Part shown: positions 56,660 through 64,000 of the stretch, piece after piece
How the letters are laid out: the number at the start of each line of letters is the position of its first letter
Position numbering within the stretch: the stretch's first letter is position 1
Source: Tetradesmus obliquus
Lineage: Eukaryota > Chlorophyta > Chlorophyceae > Sphaeropleales > Scenedesmaceae
DNA: 64,000 bases
Reading direction: 5' to 3'
Assembly: GCA_030272155.1 (NCBI GenBank)
Contig: CP126193.1
Coordinates: 1,178,001-1,242,000 of the forward strand
Translations under genes and position numbers: made by a program
The notes under the pieces: generated by a model
What the model was told of the DNA's origin: nothing
The model's database searches: none
Seen by the model: the letters and a program-made list of their open reading frames with translations, nothing else

Positions 56660-59600
56660 ACAGCGTCACTGCTGATGCAAAGTTATGCAGTATCCTGATT
56701 GCGCCTACCCTTCGTAGCTGCGACTGCTGTGAGGAAAGGAGGCTGTCCAGCACCAGCGCAGCAGCAACGTGCAGCACTCTCCAAACTCTGCCTGCGTGGT
56801 GTTCTTGTACGTTGACGCCTGTGCAGTTGAGCTGCAGCTTGCTGGGACAATGCCTGAGACAGATCTGCACATTCTGCGCTGTACTTGTAACACCACTGGA
56901 CTGCATTGTCTCGCTATGTGCTCGCCTCCGCTGGTGCTCAACCTCCGCAGCAACATCGCCGCCATCATGGGCAGGGTACAGCCTGAGGCAGTTTCCAGTC
57001 CGTTGTTTGTTCTGTGCTGTACTGAACAGCACTGCGCCTTGTGCTGCCCCTCCGCAGGTGCTCAACCCCTGCAGCGACATCGCCGCCATCATGGGCGAGA
57101 TCGCCAACATCCCCAGCCCCTGCAAGAGCAACGTGGAGGGAGTGCTCAACAAGAACGAGCTCACATACTTCAACGCGCTGCTGCTGGCAACAGGCGTGCA
57201 GCGGCCCATCTTCTCCTCAGGTGAGCTAAAATAGGACATGTACTTCATGCCTGCGCATGCCGCTAAACCACCACCTGCGTGATTTGAGGAAGTAAGGAAT
57301 CAAGAAGTAAGGAAGCAACATACCAGCCACATGGCGCACAATTTGCTGCTCCTGTGTGTGCTCCGCTGGTGCTCTTTTTGCCACTGACTGCTGCTCTGCT
57401 TGAGCATGACACTCACTGCTCTTGTGTGCTGCTGCTGCTGCTGCTCTCCTGTCCACACAGTGCGCAACTTCACACTGTTTGTGCCCTCTGATGAGGCCAT
57501 CCAGAACGCATTCCGCAGCGGCGCACTGAACTACCCCTACCTCTACGCCAAGAATGCCACCCTGCTGGAGGGCATTGTGGCATACCACGCAGTGCCGCAG
57601 TTCCAGTTTGCGGGGCCCAGCAAGCAGACGCTGAGCATGAAGACGCTGCTGACTGAGGTGAGCGCCAGCAGCCAGCCAGCAGCAGCAGCAGCAGCAGCAG
57701 CCAGTCAGCAGCGGCGGAGGCAGCAGCAGTTGATGAGCTGTTGTGTCTGGGATTGTATGGCAACCTGCAGCAATGTATTTGCCTGCAGCACAACCGGCCT
57801 GTGTTGCCGTAGTAAGCATGCGTGCAGCGCACTAGTAACACCACATGGACTGCATCTCATCATCATGTGTCTCATCGAGCCATAGCATCAACGCCATCGG
57901 CCCACATGGACTGCATCTACAGCGACCTCCTGTGCACCGCCATAATTTGCGACACAACACTGTCCTACTCAGCTGTCTCATTTGCCAGCTGGTTTGCTAT
58001 GAATGTTACATGCAAGCGTCATCAAGGAGTCAACAACACACCCGCAGGGCACTGGTGAGGCGCAGTGCTTAAACCCCAGCCTCATCACGCTGCTCCACCG
58101 CTGTGGAACACACTGCAACACCGCACACATCCCTAAACCCTTTTGTAATCGTGCGACAACTGTCTTCCGCAACCCGCAGGGCACCGGCGAGGCGCAGTGC
58201 TCCAACCCCAGCATCAGCTGGCGCCCGGACGGCTTCGTGTACGGCGGCACAGGCTCAGCACGCGTGAGCGAGGGCGCAGACCGCGGCTGCAACACGCAGA
58301 TCCGCGTGATTGATGAGGTGCTGCAGCCCTGCTGCAAGGCCATGGCTGATCTGATTGGCGGGCCCTCTGGGCTGGCTGCCAAGGCTCCTAAGGGCTCCAT
58401 TCAGGCAAAGGCCTACCAGTACCTGCTCAGCAAGGTCAAGGTGAGAATGGAGGCGGCAAACATAGAGGACACCTGAACTCTTACACTTGAAATGCTACAG
58501 TTGTTGTGAGGGGGGATTGATGACCATCGCATAGACAGACCTACCGGTACCTGCTCCGCAAGGTCAAGGTGAGGATGGAGGCAGCACGTGCAAGACCGAG
58601 GAGATTTGAAGTTGGGTTTTTTTTACAATTTTCAGTTTGCAGTTGGCTTGCAGTTGAGCTGATTACCTGTTTAGCAGAAGGGCCCCATGTTGACTGTCGT
58701 GGGGTGTCACAGCAGAGCAGTTGCTGCGTAATACGACAGCAAGCATCCATTCCACGTGACAGCACGGCTGTCAAGGACACCGCCGCTTGGTTGCTGCATC
58801 TTGTGCCTGCAGGATGGCACCGCTAGCTGGTTGATGTGTTTGTACACACTGTAATTCATGACAGCAAGTTCGCATCCATCTGCCATGCTAGCACTCACAC
58901 CCAACTCCATTCCGGAATGTCACACAAGTCTCACGCTGTTAACTTTTTCCACCTGCAGGATGGCGCCGCTGGCACCACTTTCATCATGCCCTCAGCCGAC
59001 GCCTGGGCACAATTCGAGGCCGACGCAACAGCCCAAAAAGTCAACCTGACAAATGACAAGCTGGAGGTGCTCTTCAGCTACCTGTCAACCTCAGCACCCA
59101 TTACTGCTAACTCCTTGGCAGCTGGTGCACAAGTGCCTATGAACCTCGCAGCAGCACCCAAGAAGTCCATAGCAGCACTCTGCCCAGCAGGCACCAACGC
59201 CACCATCGCATTCGCAACCGACACGTCTGCGCAGCTCCCGGCAGTGTCAGACACAGCCACCGCAGCACGCACGCAGCCGGCCCCAGCAGCCGCCATGCCT
59301 GCCGCAGCGTACCCGTCGGCTGCCGTTGCCCCTACTGCGGGCTTCGCTCCTGCTGCAACCGGCCCTGCTGCATTTGGCGCAGCCCCTGGATTTGGCGCTG
59401 GTGCTGCACCAGCATTCCCCGCTGCTGCTCCTGCTGCTGCCCCTGGTTTTGGCAGGAAGCTGGCTCAGGCTGCTGGTGCCACAGCACCTGCCAGTGACCT
59501 GCTGCTGCCAACCACCTATGTGGCAAAGCCAGACCCCACAGTCGGCTCGGGCGCCGCCACTTCAGCAGCAGCTGCCGCAGGTGAGGCCGCAAACGCTCCT

Positions 59601-60271
59601 GGTGTGATTGCTACGGCTTGACACGTGTTCACTGGGGACTTGATGTCAAGCACCTGCACCTGTGATTGCTGAGTGGCCAGCGGATGTTGGGCATGTGCTG
59701 ATCAGCTGGTTCGTTCCTCAACTGCAGCTGCAAATTCAAACAAGACTATGTGGTCAGTATGGTGACTGCACACCGCTGACGGTAGTGTCAGCTCAGAATG
59801 TCTGCTGTGCCGACTTGTCCCCATGTGTGCTAGCATCTGCAGCCTGGTTTCAGCAACTCGCGTGCAAGCCAGCCTGGTCTTTCAACCATTGCTAACACAT
59901 GTACCCCTGCTGCTGCTGCTGCCCACACTCCACCACCCACAACCCACCACCTTCCAGGCCCCGTGGTGCTGGTTGATGGCCAGGAGATGGAGCTGCGTGC
60001 TGGCCTGGCCATCCCAGTCAGCAGCATGACCTACTCCTGCGACGGCGCAATCTACAACACAGATGCAGTGCCGCTGCCCTGCAACGTGCTCAACCGCACC
60101 GTGGTGCTGCCCCCACCGCCACCCCAGGTCAACCTGACTGATGTAGCGCCGGCAGTGGCGGCAGCTGATGCAGCGAATATCACCGCAGCGGCGAAGTCTG
60201 CTGCTGCTGCTGCTGCTCCCCTGGTGGGAAGCTTGATGGCGGCTGTGCTGTTTGCTGCTCTGCTGCTGTAA
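54988..60271 (+). CDS. Fasciclin (FAS1) domain protein, probably GPI-anchored
   Basis: Exons: 54988-55030, 55402-55715, 56120-56260, 56525-56605, 57058-57220, 57461-57657, 58180-58440, 58959-59580, 59958-60271; 711 residues, in frame. Signal peptide (SAALVALTVLAGALVSAYAQ), then FAS1-type units marked by H1 motifs GTLFIPTTKAWDSFF, FTLFVPSDEAIQNAF and TTFIMPSADAWAQF, with YHLAK and YHAVPQFQF as the matching YH boxes. An Ala/Pro/Phe-rich linker (GFGAGAAPAF type) and a C-terminal Cys-containing segment follow. The protein ends in a hydrophobic tail (PLVGSLMAAVLFAALLL) without basic residues after it, as for a GPI signal. FAS1 proteins mediate cell-wall or cell-cell adhesion, as algal-CAM does in Volvox. 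Introns hold several exon echoes and one micro-retroposon. Confidence 0.92.
56060..56110 (+). repeat. CTG run before FAS1 exon 3
   Basis: CTG/TTG triplets ending about 10 nt before the acceptor at 56119. Confidence 0.88.
56921..56975 (+). repeat. Exon echo: FAS1 exon 5 5' end in intron 4
   Basis: GTGCTCAACCTCCGCAGCAA, then CATCGCCGCCATCATGGGCA, parallels the exon 5 start at 57058-57098. Confidence 0.88.
57841..57918 (-). mobile_element. Micro-retroposon copy 3 (44 bp) with 17-bp target duplications
   Basis: CCACATGGACTGCATCT at 57841-57857 is repeated at 57902-57918, enclosing 44 bp. On the minus strand the insert starts GCCGATGGCGTTGATGCTAT and ends in ATG units. Sits in FAS1 intron 6. Confidence 0.85.
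58037..58087 (+). repeat. Exon echo: FAS1 exon 7 5' end in intron 6
   Basis: CCCGCAGGGCACTGGTGAGG CGCAGTGCTTAAACCCCAGC parallels the exon 7 acceptor and start at 58174-58213. A TAA now interrupts the reading frame region. Confidence 0.88.
58538..58586 (+). repeat. Exon echo: FAS1 exon 7 3' end in intron 7
   Basis: CCTACCGGTACCTGCTCCGC, then AAGGTCAAGGTGAGGATGGA, repeats the exon 7 end and donor at 58412-58451. Confidence 0.9.
58803..58830 (+). repeat. Exon echo: FAS1 exon 8 5' end in intron 7
   Basis: CCTGCAGGATGGCACCGCTA parallels the exon 8 acceptor and start CCTGCAGGATGGCGCCGCTG at 58952. Confidence 0.75.
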
Positions 60272-61631
60272 ATGCAGCAAGGGCGGGCGCAGAGTGTGAG
60301 TTGGCTGTTGGATGGAGAGGGCCTCTGTCAGATCGGCAAATGAGGCGGTGTGTGCTCTGCCTACTGTAGTAAGCTGACTTTTGAGCATACTATGGAATGG
60401 TGGATGCATGCACGAGTTTAGCAATGCATAGTGATGAACAGCTGTGCAGAGTTGCACCATATGCATGGAAGGGCATGGTGACGGCAACACATGTGAGCGT
60501 GCAACATCTGGTATGGGTGTCCGCGGCAGCATACCTGAAGCGTTTGGGTGCATGCATGCATGTCTCTGGGGCAGTTCTGGCAGAGACACAGCGCAACTGC
60601 AAGAGCAGCAAGCAGCGCTGGTCGAGGCTCCAGTGCTGCAGGTGCTGCAAGGTGCAGGGATTGATAGGGCAGGGGGTTGTGCACGATGCTGTGAAGTTGT
60701 CTGGTGTTGACTGTGTTACTATATGTTACATATTGAAAAGTTTCTGAGAGGTGTTTGCTTTTGTGCAAGCCACCCAAATGGTGGCCCTGCAACACATACA
60801 ATCAGCCTGCTGTTGAGTCAAAGCAGCGGGAGCTACACAACATACGTGTGCACCACACAGCATGTGATACACGATGCATGCAGCAACAACATGTTACCTG
60901 AGCGCCGGAATGAATTCAAGCAATTGCATGTCACCTTTGGCACATCAGCCACGCTGTTTTGTGGCTTTGCACGGCGTGCAAGCATTGCAGCATGGCCTAG
61001 CACAGCTGACATGCCTGTGTCGGATGTGGCTGCATGCGTGCCAGGTTGGCATCAGATTGAGGCAGTTGCGTATGGATTCATTCCCGCTCTACATACACTG
61101 TGCATGGGTTGGTTGCATGCAGCATCATGTTCCAGCAGGCGCAGGATGATCAGTCACTACATTACTCGTTATTTTGATGTGCGGATTGAGGTTTGCATAC
61201 CTGGCAGTGCATCTTCAGCATGGCTGCTGCTGCTGACGTTTAATCTATCATTTGAGTAACCCAGGTAATCCACTATACCACGATCATGTCTCCGATGGCA
61301 TCATTGCTAGGGTAATTCTGAGCCATAGTACGAAGTCGGTACTTTGAGGATGATGCGAATGTGACGCTTGGGTGTGCAGGCTGCGAGGCTTCTGTGCCCC
61401 TTCATAGGCTGAGGATGCCGCACCCAAACTGCAGCAGTAGGAAAGGCTAGCCTGGCTGCAGCTCACCACTGTTAGAAGGGCTGAAAGTTGCACCAGAGTT
61501 TGTGCTCATTAGAGCTGGTGAGCAAACCGGAGTCATCAAGCCCTAACACACCGGACACAGAGAAGCCGCGCAGCATCATATTCATCAACCAGTGAATCTT
61601 GACAGACATCTAACAAGTCTTGTGGTGTGCT
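60272..61631. other. Intergenic between the FAS1 and GH16-like genes
   Basis: Convergent 3' ends. A 178-codon frame at 60723-61259 (plus) shows no domain, no splice context and atypical composition, so no gene is called. Confidence 0.45.
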
Positions 61632-61790
61632 TCACTGACACACCCAAGCCCACCTGCTGCGGCGCATGCAGGCCAACCCCTCAGAGCAGCAGTGCACAGG
61701 CCATTGGCTGTCTCTGCACTGGCAGCCCTCACAGCCATTGCCCAACCCTCCACACACACCACCCCTAGACACCTCCCACTCACACACACC

Positions 61791-61830
<40 letters not shown>

Positions 61831-63297
61831 GGTGGACATGCAGCGGGAGGCTCGCAGCTCCAGAGCTGCTTTGACTTCCGCGCGCATTCAAACCCTTGGC
61901 TGCAGCAGTGCCCGGGCCAGGGCGCATCCCTGCACTTGCGGCCTAAGCAGTCGCCAAACCAGCTTGCGCCTCCGCACACACCAAAAGGTACCACTGAAAC
62001 TCTGCAGCTTGCCGGCTTGCTGCTGCTGCTGCTGCTGCTGGTGATGGCGGGGTTGGATGCAGGTGCTGGGTTGGCATGGACAGCAGCACCATGTGAAGGT
62101 GGCGAAGGCTGCTGCTGCTGCATATTGGGCTGGGGTTCACTGCTTGCATCATCAACAAAGCCGATGGCTGTGCTGCCTGGAGCAGCACCCACAGCATCAT
62201 CAGCCTGATGCTTCCTGGGTGGTGACAGCGTCACAGAGAAGCCTCCAGCATAGCTGCCTGGCAGGGCTGTGCCAGGGGCTGGCGGTGCAGGCTTCACTAG
62301 GGAGCCCAAGCCTGAAGGCTGTCCTGCCAGCCATGGCCATGCATGTGACATGGGGGACCCCTGTTGAGGGTTGATCCCTGCTGAATCATCTGAAGGGGTA
62401 AATGAATCTGTGCTGTCGTAACTGCTGCTGCTGCTGCTGCTGCTGGTAGTGCTGCCATCCAACGAATTGCTGCCATTACCATCACTGCCGTTGCTGCTGC
62501 TTGCTGCTAGAATGTCTTCCCCAGCATCATCAAAGCCATCGCTGGCATCCCATGACTGCCCCACATACAGCCAAGGCGGGCCCCGCACTGAGCGGTGCTG
62601 CCTGGCTGCTGCTGACACTGCCTGGTCACACACGATGCGCTTGAGCCCAGTGAACTGGCTCAGGGCTGGAAGGCCATTCGGCAGCATAGCTGGCTGCTGC
62701 TGCTGCTGCTGCTGCTGCTGGATGGCTTGGCTGCTCCATACGCTGAAATGGACGCTGGCTGGTTGACTTGGGGATGCAAAAATGGCACTGCAAGGATAGT
62801 GGGCAATGGGTAAGCATGTCAGCGGTTGACTGTGAATACAGGTCAGGTGCATGCGCATGCTGCAGGCATAGGTGAGTGGCGCTCACGGATGTAGCATATC
62901 AGGTGTGTGGCCCAGTACTAGTGCAGCTGTGGCAGGCAGTACGTATGCCAACTGTTTTGCATGACACTGTCTACTAGGCAGAGTCCAGTGCCAGCTAGCC
63001 ATGTCACAGAGCTAGTTATGCTGGAGATCGTAGATCATCAGCTGAAAAGCTGTGACACTGCCTCACCTGAGCTGCTTGCCGCTTGCATCCGTCCACTTAA
63101 CCTCCTGGCCAGCCTTGCGGGTGGCCAGGGGCACGCCCTCCATGGCATATGTGACTCTGCTGCTCTGCCAGGAAATGGTGTACTCGATGAAGGTGTTGTT
63201 GGTCCTGCTGCCCCAGCCAAGGTTTAGCCGCTTCTGGTAGTCACCCGGCTTGATCAGCGCCTCACCCATCACCGCGCCTCTGGAAACAAAGCACGGA

Positions 63298-63335
<38 letters not shown>

Positions 63336-63992
63336 CTGATAGCACACATCGCATCGCATGAGATGAACATGCGCAGGTGTCACAGTCAAACAGCCAGCAT
63401 CACTGGCATAAGCATGCCATGGGAGCCAGACCTACAAGGTGGCAAAGCAATGAACCAACCCTGAAAATGGCCACCACGCACAGCCAACTGCTTCTCAAAC
63501 CTGCTACGCAAGTCACTTCAAGGAGATTGAGCGCCATGCTCTGGCATTGCAACTGCGTGTAACACTTGTAACGCCAGCCTGCTCAATCCGGCTTACATGG
63601 CGTCAGCGCTGCGCACCTTGTGGCAGAGCCCAGCAGCACACTGTTGGCCACAGGAGGGCTGCCGCCAGTCACAAACTGAAAGGAGATGCGGTCCCCGCTT
63701 TTGCTTGGCACAGCAGCACTTGTGCTGCAGCTGCTGCTGCTGCTGCTGCTGCTGCTCTGCAGGTCAAAGGCTGTGTTGAAGCCGTCCATTGCTGCGTTGA
63801 CCATGGCAGTGACCTCAACCTGGCCGTATAGCATGCTGCTGCCCTTCACTGCTGCTTGGGAGACGCTGCTGCTGCCAAGCAGGCCCAGTGTTAGTGACCG
63901 GGCAGGGGCGTTGAATGTGGCGCTGCTGCCACTGCTGAGCTGTACAGTGTCGGGTGTGAGAGGCAGCGCCTCCAACCGACACTTCTGCTTGC
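61632..63992 (-). CDS. GH16-like protein with lost catalytic motif and two Cys-rich C-terminal domains (5' part beyond window)
   Basis: Exons (minus): 63992-63617, 63279-63067, 62787-61632; about 581 residues in the window, N-terminus missing. The 63992 boundary is a probable acceptor and coding may continue to the edge. The first two exons resemble the beta-jellyroll of GH16 glucanases and CRH-type transglycosylases: MLYGQVEVTAMV, then RLNLGWGSRTNN, IEYTISWQSSRVTYAMEGVPL. At the catalytic position (E-x-D-x-x-E) it reads GDRISFQFVTG, so all three acidic residues are replaced. After a Ser/Gln-rich linker come two copies of C-GG-x-C...CRD..WP.HCCS.G..C.R....W.C, comparable in spacing to CBM1-type carbohydrate-binding domains. 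Probably a secreted polysaccharide-binding protein. Confidence 0.7.
63301..63333. repeat. CTG tract (gene strand) before GH16-like exon 2
   Basis: Eleven CAG triplets on the plus strand, about 20 nt upstream of the acceptor at 63281-63280. Confidence 0.85.
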
Positions 63993-64000
63993 CTGCAACT

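Noticed and set aside
60723..61259. 178-codon open frame in the region between FAS1 and the GH16-like gene
   Set aside because: No domain, signal or splice context, and composition unlike the exons around it; length is not rare by chance in this sequence.

Overview
The window looks like nuclear DNA of a chlorophyte green alga, probably Chlamydomonadales or Sphaeropleales. The reasons are short exons split by many GT-AG introns, heavy CTG/CAG triplet runs, green-lineage genes (plastid bL9, a CURT1/CAAD thylakoid protein, prolyl 4-hydroxylase with a ShKT tail, hydroxyproline-rich wall proteins) and a Ty1/copia element. No bacterial operon structure, tRNA or rRNA gene was seen. All exon models were built by hand from splice consensus, phase continuity and protein-family fit. 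Every complete model gives an uninterrupted frame.

Layout. 1-17 kb, intracellular and stress genes: an N-terminal-motor kinesin (minus, cut by the left edge), plastid ribosomal protein bL9 (minus), NF-YC (plus), the copper chaperone SCO1 (minus), and two tandem dehydrin-like genes (minus) with recognisable K-segments. 17.7-28.1 kb: a ten-exon prolyl 4-hydroxylase (minus) whose last intron holds a complete 5846-bp copia retrotransposon with identical-looking 377-bp LTRs and a CATAC target duplication. 29-39 kb: a large single-pass leucine-rich-repeat membrane protein and an RluA-type pseudouridine synthase (both plus). 39.9-52.5 kb: two convergent paralogous secreted proline-rich proteins (called X1 and X2 here) flanking a CURT1/CAAD-like gene. 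55-64 kb: a GPI-type fasciclin protein (plus) and a GH16-like protein with two Cys-rich C-terminal domains (minus, cut by the right edge).

How the genes may work together. From 17.8 kb to the right end most genes are secretory or extracellular: P4H, the LRR protein, X1, X2, FAS1 and GH16. P4H makes the hydroxyproline that Pro-rich wall proteins such as X1 and X2 would carry, so a modifying enzyme and likely substrates lie within 25 kb. This is a neighbourhood inference, not proof of a pathway.

Unusual signals. (1) At least 15 introns or intron parts carry decayed copies of the adjoining exon-intron junction ('exon echoes'), always in the intron next to the copied exon end. (2) Three copies of a 44-51 bp sequence are each flanked by perfect 13-17 bp direct repeats, as expected of tiny retroposed elements. 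(3) X1 and X2 share a two-copy W-CC-C module that I do not recognise. (4) CTG tracts sit just upstream of many 3' splice sites. (5) The copia primer site matches the anticodon arm of a methionine tRNA, pointing to tRNA-half priming.
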